From NCBI RefSeq assembly GCF_902498195.1, contig NZ_CABVIY010000001.1:1116001-1180000 (forward strand): a stretch of 64,000 nt of DNA, read 5' to 3'. This stretch comes from Pseudomonas fluorescens. Lineage in GTDB: Bacteria; Pseudomonadota; Gammaproteobacteria; Pseudomonadales; Pseudomonadaceae. The notes under the pieces were generated by a model. The model was not told where the DNA came from. It searched no databases and worked only from the letters and a program-made list of their open reading frames with translations. A program made the translations under genes and the position numbers. Of this stretch, positions 7,301 through 15,604 are shown piece after piece. Position 1 is the first letter of the stretch. Each line of letters begins with the position of its first letter.

Positions 7301-8260
7301 ATGCACATGCTCTCTCGTCGGCAAATGCTGCTGGCCACTGGCGTCCTGGCCGCCGGCACCTTGCTCGGTGCCCAGGCCGCGCCGGCGCCGTTGCGGGTCT
7401 GGCGCTACAAGGGTTCGGCCGCGTCCTTCCTCGCCGATGCCGGGCAGGCCGACACGCCTTACCCGGTGGAGTGGGTGGACATCGGTGGCGGCAACCTGGT
7501 GCTCGAAGCCTTGACCAGTGGCCACCTGGACTACGCGTTCATGAGCGAGATCCCGCCGATTTTCGCCTCGATTGCCAAGGTGCCGCTGGCGCTGGTCGCC
7601 GTGTTCAAGGGGGACAACAACGACAGCGGGATCGTGGTCAAGAAGGGCTCCGGGATCCGCCGCATCGCTGACCTCAAGGGCAAGACCATCAGCTACGTGC
7701 GGGCCACCAACACCCACTACTTCGTGCTCAACATGCTGCGCCAGAACGGCTTGTCCCTGGCCGACGTGAACGCCGTGCCGTTGCCGGTACAGGACGCCCT
7801 GACCGCGTTTCGCAACGGCCACATCGACGCGCTGGCCACCGGCGGGATCAGTGCCTTGCAGGCCGCCACCCAAATGGACGGCGAACTGCTGGAAAACGTC
7901 AGTCGCTACTACTCCGGCAATTACGTGATCGCCACCACCGAGCAGGTACTGGCCGACCCATTGCGGCGCAGCCAGATCGGCGACTTTCTGCAGCGCGAAA
8001 AGGCCACCTGGGCCTGGGTCGACGCCCACCCCGAGCAATGGGCACGACGCAGTGAAGCGCTGACCGGCATCGACCGCACGCTGTACCTGCGCCAGTTCCG
8101 CCAGCGCAGCCAGCCGGCGCGGCTGGTCGGCATCGACGACAGCGCCATCGCCTCGCAGCAACAGGTCGCCGACCTGTTTTTCGAAAACCGCCTGATTCGC
8201 CAGAGCGTCGATGTCCGACCGCTGTGGCGCAACGACTTCAATCCTCTTCTGAACAGTTGA
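7301..8260 (+). CDS. ABC transporter substrate-binding protein, SsuA/TauA-like (aliphatic sulfonate type)
   Basis: The protein has 319 residues and an N-terminal export signal: SRRQMLLATG followed by a hydrophobic stretch to AQA near residue 27 (Tat-like SRR-Q, though only one of the usual variants). The mature part has the NMT1/SsuA-like layout: LRVWRYKGSAA, DIGGGNLVLEALTSGHLDYA, and GIRRIADLKGKTISYVRATNTHYF, the typical ligand-pocket loops of sulfonate and taurine binders. The ATG at 7301 has GAGGA seven bases upstream. No SsuB or SsuC type partner is present beside it, so it is an orphan binding protein within an operon whose own ABC importer is of the peptide type. Confidence 0.85.
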   Translation: MHMLSRRQMLLATGVLAAGTLLGAQAAPAPLRVWRYKGSAASFLADAGQADTPYPVEWVDIGGGNLVLEALTSGHLDYAFMSEIPPIFASIAKVPLALVAVFKGDNNDSGIVVKKGSGIRRIADLKGKTISYVRATNTHYFVLNMLRQNGLSLADVNAVPLPVQDALTAFRNGHIDALATGGISALQAATQMDGELLENVSRYYSGNYVIATTEQVLADPLRRSQIGDFLQREKATWAWVDAHPEQWARRSEALTGIDRTLYLRQFRQRSQPARLVGIDDSAIASQQQVADLFFENRLIRQSVDVRPLWRNDFNPLLNS

Positions 8261-8266
8261 ACTGCC

Positions 8267-10711
8267 ATGAAATCCAACGCTTTCGTTTCGACGCTGCAAC
8301 GCGCACCGCTGGTGTTTGCAGGCTTTGCCTTACTGCCGGTGTATGCCGCCACCAATGACACCCTGGACACCGTGATTGTCACCGGCTCGCGCGGCAGCGA
8401 GGCGCGCACCGTCACCAGCAGCCCTTCGCCGATCGATGTGATCAGCGCGCAGCAACTGGAAAAAACCGGTGCCAACAGTTTGCGCACGGCCTTGCAGAAA
8501 ACCCTGCCGTCCTTTTCGCAACGGCCATCGGGGACCTCCAACGACAGTATCGCCAGGCCCTACAGCCTGCGCGGCCTCAATGGCTCGAACGTGCTGGTGC
8601 TGGTCAATGGCAAGCGCCGGCACAACAGTGCGGTAATCAACCTCGATTCCACGGCGGCCTACGGCACCAACCCGGTCGACCTGGACATGATTCCGATCAG
8701 CGCCATCGACCACATCGAGGTGCTGCGTGACGGTGCCTCGGCGCAATACGGCTCGGATGCGATCGCCGGGGTGATCAACATCATCCTCAAGCAAAACGAC
8801 AACGGCGGCTCGGCCAGCACCTCGTATGGCGAGTACACCAAAGGCGACGGCGGCACCATCCGCCAGACCCTGAACAGTGGTTTCCAGCTGCCCAACGACG
8901 GCTTTTTCAACGTTTCCCTGGACGCCAAGTCACAACAGACGGCCGTGCGCGCGCGCGACGCCACCGGCTCGTTCTACTACCGGCAACCTGACGGGTCCGC
9001 CGACCCCCGTGAGGCGACCGCCGACAAGGACGTGCAAAAAAACGGCCTGCCGAAAATCAAGGCCGTGGGCGTGGCCTACAACGCCGAACTGCCGCTGGAT
9101 GACGTCACCCTGTACTCCTTTTCGACCTTGACCCGGCGTGATGCGCGGGGCGGGCAGAATTTCCGCCGGCCCAATTCGACCAACATCATTCCCGAGATCT
9201 ACCCCGACGGCACCGCGCCGTTCTACACCCTCGACGAGACCGATTACCAGGTGGCCGCCGGCGCCAAGGGCGCGGTGGCCGACTGGAACTGGGACTTGAG
9301 CTCGACCTTCGGCCGTGACAAGGGCGAGGCGGGCGCCGATGAAACCCTCAACGCGTCCCTGGGCCCGTTGAGCCCGACGCGCTTCGACAGCTACACCAAT
9401 TACTTTGACCAGTGGACCAACAACTTCGACCTGACCCGCGCGTTCGAGGTGGGGTTGAGCAAACCGCTGCAAGTGTCCGCCGGCCTGGAACACCGGCACG
9501 AGCGCTACAAGACCGAGTCCGATGATCCGCTGTCGTTCATCAACGGTGGCTACATCTACCCCTCGGGCCCGTTGCGTGGCCAGCCGGCGGCGGTCGGCGC
9601 CCAGGGCGCGATCACCCTGACGCCGGAAGACGAAGGCCAGGCCAGCCGCAACAGCTATGCGACCTATGTGGATGTCGGGCTCAACCCGACCGAAAAATTC
9701 TACGTCGGCGTGGCGGGGCGCTTCGAAAGCTATGACGACAGCGCCGGCAACACCACCAGCGGCAAGCTGTCGCTGCGCTACGACTTCACGCCCGAGTTCG
9801 CCATTCGCGGCACCTTGAGCAACGGTTTCCGTGCACCGTCGTTGTCACAGTCGGTGTATGCCCAGACGGCCAACCAGTACACCACGGTCAATGGCGTGCC
9901 GCAGTTCGTCGAGGCCAAGTCGGTGCGCGTCGACTCACCCTTGGCCAAGGCACTGGGGGCTGAAGACCTGAGCCCGGAGAAGTCGCGCAACATCAGTGTC
10001 GGCTTCGCTTGGAAGCCGTTGCCGGAAGCCAGCGTCACGCTCGATGCCTATCAGATCGAAATCAAGGACCGCATCGCCCAGACCGGCTTCCTGTTCGGCA
10101 ACGGGGTCGACCAGATCCTGGTGGCCAACGGGTTCCGCCCGGGTTACCGGGTCAAGTACTTCACCAACGCGGCGGACACCACCACCCGCGGCGTCGACCT
10201 GGTCACCGACTACCGCGTCGATTACGGCGCCTGGGGCAACGTCAAGTACGGCCTGGCGTTCAACTACAACAAAACCGACATCGACAGCATCAAGTCGACG
10301 CCGGCCGCGCTCACCGCCGTGGGCAGCAACCTGGAGCTGTTCGACCGGGTGGCCCAGGGTTACCTGACGGTGGCCAACCCCAAGACCAAGCTGATCCTGA
10401 GCGCCAACTGGAAGATCGACCGCTTCGACATCAATACCTCGGTCAGCCGCTACGACAAAGTCATCGCCCGGGACGTGAACCCCGATTTCGACGTGACCTA
10501 TGGCGCCAAGTGGCTCACCGACCTGGAAGTCGCCTACAACCTGACCGATAGCCTGAACCTCGCCGTCGGCGCCAACAACCTGTTCAACGTCAAGGCCGAC
10601 AACAACGCCTACCCCAACGGCGATATCAACGGTTTTCCGAAGTTCGGCAGCATTTCGCCGTTCGATCCCTACGGGGCCTTTTGGTACACCCGCGTGAGTT
10701 ACAACTTCTGA
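8267..10711 (+). CDS. TonB-dependent outer-membrane receptor
   Basis: The protein has 814 residues. A signal peptide ends near residue 27 (VYA), followed at 34-40 by the TonB box DTVIVTG. The plug domain is clear (SPIDVISAQQLEKTG, then LRGLNGSNVLVLVNGKR and IDHIEVLRDGASAQYGSDAIAGVINI), then a beta-barrel ending in the aromatic terminus VSYNF. Such receptors import scarce ligands by TonB energy. It sits six bases after the SsuA-like gene and 13 before a monooxygenase, so the operon seems built to capture a bulky or dilute ligand across the outer membrane. No iron-siderophore genes surround it. The ligand is unknown; an organosulfur compound is inferred from neighbours. Confidence 0.92.
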   Translation: MKSNAFVSTLQRAPLVFAGFALLPVYAATNDTLDTVIVTGSRGSEARTVTSSPSPIDVISAQQLEKTGANSLRTALQKTLPSFSQRPSGTSNDSIARPYSLRGLNGSNVLVLVNGKRRHNSAVINLDSTAAYGTNPVDLDMIPISAIDHIEVLRDGASAQYGSDAIAGVINIILKQNDNGGSASTSYGEYTKGDGGTIRQTLNSGFQLPNDGFFNVSLDAKSQQTAVRARDATGSFYYRQPDGSADPREATADKDVQKNGLPKIKAVGVAYNAELPLDDVTLYSFSTLTRRDARGGQNFRRPNSTNIIPEIYPDGTAPFYTLDETDYQVAAGAKGAVADWNWDLSSTFGRDKGEAGADETLNASLGPLSPTRFDSYTNYFDQWTNNFDLTRAFEVGLSKPLQVSAGLEHRHERYKTESDDPLSFINGGYIYPSGPLRGQPAAVGAQGAITLTPEDEGQASRNSYATYVDVGLNPTEKFYVGVAGRFESYDDSAGNTTSGKLSLRYDFTPEFAIRGTLSNGFRAPSLSQSVYAQTANQYTTVNGVPQFVEAKSVRVDSPLAKALGAEDLSPEKSRNISVGFAWKPLPEASVTLDAYQIEIKDRIAQTGFLFGNGVDQILVANGFRPGYRVKYFTNAADTTTRGVDLVTDYRVDYGAWGNVKYGLAFNYNKTDIDSIKSTPAALTAVGSNLELFDRVAQGYLTVANPKTKLILSANWKIDRFDINTSVSRYDKVIARDVNPDFDVTYGAKWLTDLEVAYNLTDSLNLAVGANNLFNVKADNNAYPNGDINGFPKFGSISPFDPYGAFWYTRVSYNF

Positions 10712-10724
10712 TGAGGATCCCGAC

Positions 10725-12092
10725 ATGAGCCAGGACAACAGACAAATCATTCTGGGCGCCTTCATTCCCAGCGCCGGTATCCAGGGTTCCGCCTGGCGCC
10801 ATCCGACGGCGGCGGGCGACTCGTTCCGCGACTTCGAACACTATCGCTGGATCGCCGAAAAACTTGAAGCCGCGCGTTTTCATGCGTTGTTTTTCAACGA
10901 CACGGTGAACGTCGACCTCGACCCGCTGGCCCTCGCCAGCGGCCCCAACAGTGTGCGCTGGGACCCGTTGGTGCTGCTGCCGGCGCTGGCCCTGGCGACC
11001 CGCCATATCGGCTTGATCGCCACCGCCAGCACCACCTACAACGAGCCCTACAACATCGCCCGCAAGTTCGCCTCCATCGACCACCTGAGCGGCGGGCGCA
11101 CGGGCTGGAACCTGGTGACGTCGCTGGGCGGTGGCGAAAACTTCAACCTCGACGCGCACATCCAGCACGCCGACCGCTACGAGCGCGCCGAGGAGTTTTA
11201 CGACGTGGTCACCGGCCTGTGGGACAGCTGGCAGGACGATGCGTTTGTCCAGGACAAGGCGTCCGGGCGCTGGCTCGACGTCGACAAGCTGCATGTGCTC
11301 AATCACCACGGCAAGTACTTCCAGGTCCAGGGCCCGCTGAACGCGGCGCGCCCGGTGCAGGGCTACCCGGTGATCGCCCAGGCCGGTTCGTCGGACTCCG
11401 GCAAACGCCTGGCGGCGCGGGCCGGGGAGCTGATTTTCACCGCCCAGCACACGGTCGAGCAGGGCCAGGCGTTTTATCGCGAGATCAAGCAGAGTGCCCA
11501 GCGCCTGGGGCGCAACCCGGAACATTTGAAGGTGCTGCCGGGGGTGTCCACGGTCATCGGCAAGACTCAGGCCGAGGCGCAAGACAAATACGACCGGCTG
11601 CAGGAGCTGCAAGACCCGAAATCCTTCCTGCGTTCGATCTCGCGCTTTACCAGCCTGGGCTTCGACCTGTCCGAATTGCCGTTCGATTCGCAGGTGCCGT
11701 TGCCGCCCGAGCACTTCGACACCAACACCCACAAAAGCCGGCAGAAACTGGTGTTCGACCTGATCCGCCGGGAGCGCCCGACGGTGCGCGAGTTGTTCAA
11801 CAAACTCACGGCCGGTGGCCACCGGATCTTGATCGGCACCCCGCAAAGCATTGCCGATGATTTCCAGGAGTGGTTCGAAAACGGTGCCGCCGACGGCTTC
11901 AACGTGATGTTTTCCGGCTTGCAGCAGGGCATTGGCGATTTCGTCGACGGCGTGGTGCCGGAGTTGCAGCGGCGCGGCTTGTTCCGCCGTGAGTACCAGG
12001 GCAAGACCCTGCGCGAAAACCTCGGTTTGCCCTACATCGCCAACCGCCATGCCGGGCAGAGCCTGCAACCGCTTGCAGAGGTTCAGTCATGA
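10725..12092 (+). CDS. LLM-class flavin-dependent monooxygenase, NtaA/SnaA/DszA type
   Basis: The protein has 455 residues. GGRTGWNLVTS starts at residue 123 and TGLWDSWQDDAFVQD repeats the conserved second motif. GAFIPSAGIQ at 11-20 and the HPTAA loop differ from the two other paralogues in the window, suggesting a different substrate. The start is well placed, with GAGGA eight bases ahead of ATG 10725. Its stop overlaps the start of the peptide-type binding protein (ATGA at 12089-12092), so it is translated together with the ABC importer. It needs FMNH2 from an unlinked reductase. Confidence 0.9.
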   Translation: MSQDNRQIILGAFIPSAGIQGSAWRHPTAAGDSFRDFEHYRWIAEKLEAARFHALFFNDTVNVDLDPLALASGPNSVRWDPLVLLPALALATRHIGLIATASTTYNEPYNIARKFASIDHLSGGRTGWNLVTSLGGGENFNLDAHIQHADRYERAEEFYDVVTGLWDSWQDDAFVQDKASGRWLDVDKLHVLNHHGKYFQVQGPLNAARPVQGYPVIAQAGSSDSGKRLAARAGELIFTAQHTVEQGQAFYREIKQSAQRLGRNPEHLKVLPGVSTVIGKTQAEAQDKYDRLQELQDPKSFLRSISRFTSLGFDLSELPFDSQVPLPPEHFDTNTHKSRQKLVFDLIRRERPTVRELFNKLTAGGHRILIGTPQSIADDFQEWFENGAADGFNVMFSGLQQGIGDFVDGVVPELQRRGLFRREYQGKTLRENLGLPYIANRHAGQSLQPLAEVQS

Positions 12093-13699
12093 GTGAGCGG
12101 TTCAAGGACAGCCAACCCGCGCGCTGGCTGCAATTCTCGGCGCCGATGCTGGCGCTGTTGCTGGGCGCTTGCGGTGCGCCGCCAGATGCCGCGAGCAGCG
12201 CGGTGGCGGCCAAACCCCAGAGTGGCGGCACGCTGCGGGTGGCGCTGGAAGGCGATCCGCAATGCGTTGACCCCCAGCAGGCCGGCAACAACACCGCGCT
12301 GAATGTCGGGCGGCAACTGGTCGATTCGCTGACCGACCAGGACCCGCTCAACGGGGCGATCGTGCCGTGGCTGGCGCAGCGCTGGGAAGTCGACGCCGAC
12401 TCCCGGCGCTTCACCTTCCACCTGCGCGGGGGCGCCAGCTTCAGCGACGGCACGCCGGTGGATGCGGCGGCGGTCAAGGCCAACTTCGAAGGCGTTGCCG
12501 CCCTTGGCGCACGCTCGGTCCTCGGCTCGACCTACCTGGCCGGCCTGAAGGGCATCGAGACACCGGACAGCCAGACGGTGGTGGTCGAGTTCGAGCAACG
12601 GAACGCACAGTTCCTCCAGGCCACCTCGACCATGACCCTGGGCCTGTTGTCCAAAGCGACCCTGGGCCTGGCGGCGGGCGAACGCTGCCAGGGTCAATTG
12701 GTGGGCTCGGGGCCTTTCGTCCTGAAATCCTTCGTGCACAACCAAAGTGTTTCGCTGCAACGGCGCGATGCCTATGACTGGGCTTCGTCGCTGGCCTCGC
12801 ACACCGGCAAAGCCTGGCTCGACGGCATTGAATACCTGATCATTCCTGAGTCCGGCGTGCGCCTGGGAAGCCTCGCGTCCGGCCAGATCGATGTGAACAC
12901 CGGGGTGGCGCCGCAGGATGAACCAAGCATCGAGCGCCAGGGCCTGGTGCTGTTGACCCGGGCCAATCCCGGCGTGGTGTACAACCTGGCGCTCAACGAG
13001 TCGACGCCACTGTTCGCCGACATCAAGGTGCGCCAGGCGCTGAACAAGGCGATTGACCGGGCCGAACTGCAAAGCATCATTTCCCGCTACCAGAAACCGG
13101 CCAGCGCCTTGTTGGCCAGCAGCACGCCGTTCTACCGCGAGTTTTCCAGCCTGCTGGCCTACGACCCGGACGGCGCCCGACGCCTGCTCGACGAAGCCGG
13201 CTGGCAACCGGCGGCGGACGGCATCCGCGCCAAGGACGGTCAGAAGCTGTCGTTCCGCCTCGATTACTGGCAGCCGACGCCGATCCTGGAACTGGTCCAG
13301 CAACAGTTGAAGCGGGTGGGCATCGACCTGCGCCTGAACAAGTCGACCATCAGCCAGGTCACCGCGCTCCAGGCCAGCGGCGACTTCAGCCTGCGCTTCC
13401 TCAATCTGACGCGCGCCGATCCCGACGTGCTGCGCACCTTGTACGACGCGGCCGGCTACAACATCAACCAGCGCCCGCCGGGCGAGGTGGATCGGCTGCT
13501 GCGCGAGTCCGCCGAGACCCTCGACAGCGGCAAGCGCCAGGTCCTGATCGATCAGGCCAGCGAGTTGCTGCTGCGCGACGGCCATGCGATTGCGCTGATT
13601 GAGCTGGCGACGGTCATGGCCCACGGCAAAGCGGTGCACGGCCTGCATTACGAGGCGTCATCGCGGTTGCAGTTCTTCGACACCTGGTTGCAGCGATGA
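12089..13699 (+). CDS. ABC transporter substrate-binding lipoprotein, family 5 (DppA/OppA-like)
   Basis: The protein has 536 residues. A lipobox LLGAC places the lipid-anchored cysteine at residue 28. The mature protein has the family-5 pattern: LRVALEGDPQCVDPQ, LVDSLTDQDP, FHLRGGASFSDGTPVDA, and VRQALNKAIDRAEL near the middle. These proteins bind peptides, nickel chelates, glutathione or diverse organic solutes in the periplasm and deliver them to Dpp-type permeases. It heads the four-gene transporter module 12089-17256 and overlaps the monooxygenase by four bases, so the ligand is probably the oxygenase substrate or a related compound rather than a nutritional peptide. Confidence 0.9.
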   Translation: MSERFKDSQPARWLQFSAPMLALLLGACGAPPDAASSAVAAKPQSGGTLRVALEGDPQCVDPQQAGNNTALNVGRQLVDSLTDQDPLNGAIVPWLAQRWEVDADSRRFTFHLRGGASFSDGTPVDAAAVKANFEGVAALGARSVLGSTYLAGLKGIETPDSQTVVVEFEQRNAQFLQATSTMTLGLLSKATLGLAAGERCQGQLVGSGPFVLKSFVHNQSVSLQRRDAYDWASSLASHTGKAWLDGIEYLIIPESGVRLGSLASGQIDVNTGVAPQDEPSIERQGLVLLTRANPGVVYNLALNESTPLFADIKVRQALNKAIDRAELQSIISRYQKPASALLASSTPFYREFSSLLAYDPDGARRLLDEAGWQPAADGIRAKDGQKLSFRLDYWQPTPILELVQQQLKRVGIDLRLNKSTISQVTALQASGDFSLRFLNLTRADPDVLRTLYDAAGYNINQRPPGEVDRLLRESAETLDSGKRQVLIDQASELLLRDGHAIALIELATVMAHGKAVHGLHYEASSRLQFFDTWLQR

Positions 13700-13709
13700 G
13701 GGCAAGGCG

Positions 13710-14720
13710 ATGAGTGATTCCCTGACGGTCGCGAACCCGGCCCTGGCACGGCGCCGGGGCTCGGGTCTCTGGCGATATCTGCTGGCCCGTGCCTGGCAGG
13801 CGCTGGTGGTGCTGTGGGCGGCGTTCAGCCTGTCGTTCCTGATTCTCTACGCGCTGCCCAGCGATCCGGTGAGCATCATGCTCAACCAGAGCGGCGAGCA
13901 GAGCACGGTCAATCAGCAACAGGTGGCGGCGCTGCGGGCGCAGTACCACCTCGACGAGCCTCTGGCGGTGCAGTACGGCATTGCACTGTGGCGGGCGGTG
14001 CAGCTGGATTTCGGTGATTCGATCCAGACCGGGCAACCGGTGTCGCGGTCGTTGGCCGACGCCTTGCCGGCCACCGCCGCACTGACCTTCCTGGCCCTGG
14101 CGGTGGCGTTGGTCGCCGGAACCGGCCTGGCCCTGGCCGCCAGCGTGACGCGCCGGCAGTGGTTGCGCGATCTGCTGCTGGGCTTGCCGGCCCTGTCGGT
14201 GTCGTTGCCGACGTTCTGGGTCGGGCTGTTGCTGTTGCAGTGGTTTTCCTTTGGCTGGCACTGGTTTCCGGCGATGGGCAATCAGGGGCTGGCCTCGCTG
14301 GTGCTGCCAACCCTGACGCTGGCCATTCCCACCAGTGCGGTGATCGCCCAGGTCCTGGCCCGCTCGCTGGCGGCGACCCGTGGCCAGCCGTTTGTCGAAG
14401 CCTTGCGGGCCAAGGGGCTGGGGCCGGTGCGCCTATTGCTGGTGCACTTGCTGCACAACGCGCTGATCCCGGTGCTGAGCCTGTCGGGGGTGATCGTCGG
14501 TTCACTGCTGGCCGGTTCCGTGGTGACTGAAACCGTGTTTTCCCGCGAAGGCGTCGGGCGCCTGGCGCAAGCGGCCGTCAGCACCCAGGACATTCCCGTG
14601 GTCCAGGGTGTGGTGCTGCTGGCAGCGCTGATTTTCATTGTCGTCAACCTGTTGGTGGATCTGTTGTATCCGCTGCTGGACCCGCGTATCCGCGCCACTG
14701 CTACAGGAGCCAGGGGATGA
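13710..14720 (+). CDS. ABC transporter permease, DppB-like
   Basis: The protein has 336 residues when started at ATG 13710, ten bases after the binding-protein stop; the in-frame extension upstream to 13599 lies inside the previous gene and was rejected. It shows six predicted membrane helices and the inner-membrane EAA loop (EALRAKGLGPVRLLLVHLL) that contacts the ATPase. The N-terminal LILYALPSDPVSIML is typical of DppB. It overlaps the next permease by ATGA. It forms the import channel together with the DppC-like subunit. Confidence 0.9.
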   Translation: MSDSLTVANPALARRRGSGLWRYLLARAWQALVVLWAAFSLSFLILYALPSDPVSIMLNQSGEQSTVNQQQVAALRAQYHLDEPLAVQYGIALWRAVQLDFGDSIQTGQPVSRSLADALPATAALTFLALAVALVAGTGLALAASVTRRQWLRDLLLGLPALSVSLPTFWVGLLLLQWFSFGWHWFPAMGNQGLASLVLPTLTLAIPTSAVIAQVLARSLAATRGQPFVEALRAKGLGPVRLLLVHLLHNALIPVLSLSGVIVGSLLAGSVVTETVFSREGVGRLAQAAVSTQDIPVVQGVVLLAALIFIVVNLLVDLLYPLLDPRIRATATGARG

Positions 14721-15604
14721 GCGAAGGAACGATCAAGACACTGCCGATCCCGGGCCGCACGCGGCTGCTTTCGGGCGGCTCGGCAACGCTGTGGCGCGTC
14801 GTGCGTCGCCGACCGCTGCTGCCGCTGGGCCTTCTGGTGCTGCTGTGGGTGCTGGGCTGGGCGCTGTGGCCGCAGCTGTTCACTCACTACGATCCATTGC
14901 TCGGGGTGCCTGCCCAGGCCGTGCAGCCTCCGTCGCTGGCGCACTGGTTCGGCACCGACCATCTGGGCCGCGACTTGTACAGCCGCACGGTGCACGGCGC
15001 GGCGCTGTCGTTGCGGGCGACGCTGCTGGCGGTGGTCATCGCCTTGTTCAGCGGCATTGTGCTGGGTGTGCTGGCGGGTTTTTTTGGCGGTTGGCTGGAC
15101 GCCGCGCTGATGCGCCTGGTGGATGTGCTGATGGCGATTCCGGCGTTGCTGCTGGCCATGGCGGTCATCACCGTGCTGGGTTTCGGCACGCTGAACATTG
15201 CCCTGGCGGTCGGGCTGTCATCGGTGGCGACCTTTGCGCGACTGGTCAGGGGCGAGGTGCTGCGCTGGAACGCCAGCACCTTCGTCGAGGCGGCGTCCGC
15301 CTGCGGGGTCGGGCCCTGGACCATCATTGCCCGGCACATTCTGCCCCACGCCAGTGCGCCGGTGCTGGCCCTGGCCGCGCTGGAGTTCGGCAGCGCGGTG
15401 CTGGCGGTGTCGGCCTTGAGCTTTCTCGGTTTCGGCGCGCCACCGCCGCAACCGGAGTGGGGGCTGCTGGTGTCGGAAGGGCGCAACTACATGGTGTCGG
15501 CCTGGTGGTACACCAGTTTGCCGGGGCTGGTGGTGGCGACCGTGGTGGTGGCGACCAACCAACTGGCCAGGGCCATTCAGGATAATCAGGGAGTCAGCCG
15601 ATGA
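14717..15604 (+). CDS. ABC transporter permease, DppC-like
   Basis: The protein has 295 residues. The N-terminal cytoplasmic stretch is followed by a first helix and by HWFGTDHLGRDLYSRTVHGAA (the last two words split the conserved DppC loop), then five more helices with an EAA loop (EAASACGVGPWTIIARHILP). Start and stop overlap its neighbours by four bases each. It is the second half of the import pore. Confidence 0.9.
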   Translation: MSEGTIKTLPIPGRTRLLSGGSATLWRVVRRRPLLPLGLLVLLWVLGWALWPQLFTHYDPLLGVPAQAVQPPSLAHWFGTDHLGRDLYSRTVHGAALSLRATLLAVVIALFSGIVLGVLAGFFGGWLDAALMRLVDVLMAIPALLLAMAVITVLGFGTLNIALAVGLSSVATFARLVRGEVLRWNASTFVEAASACGVGPWTIIARHILPHASAPVLALAALEFGSAVLAVSALSFLGFGAPPPQPEWGLLVSEGRNYMVSAWWYTSLPGLVVATVVVATNQLARAIQDNQGVSR

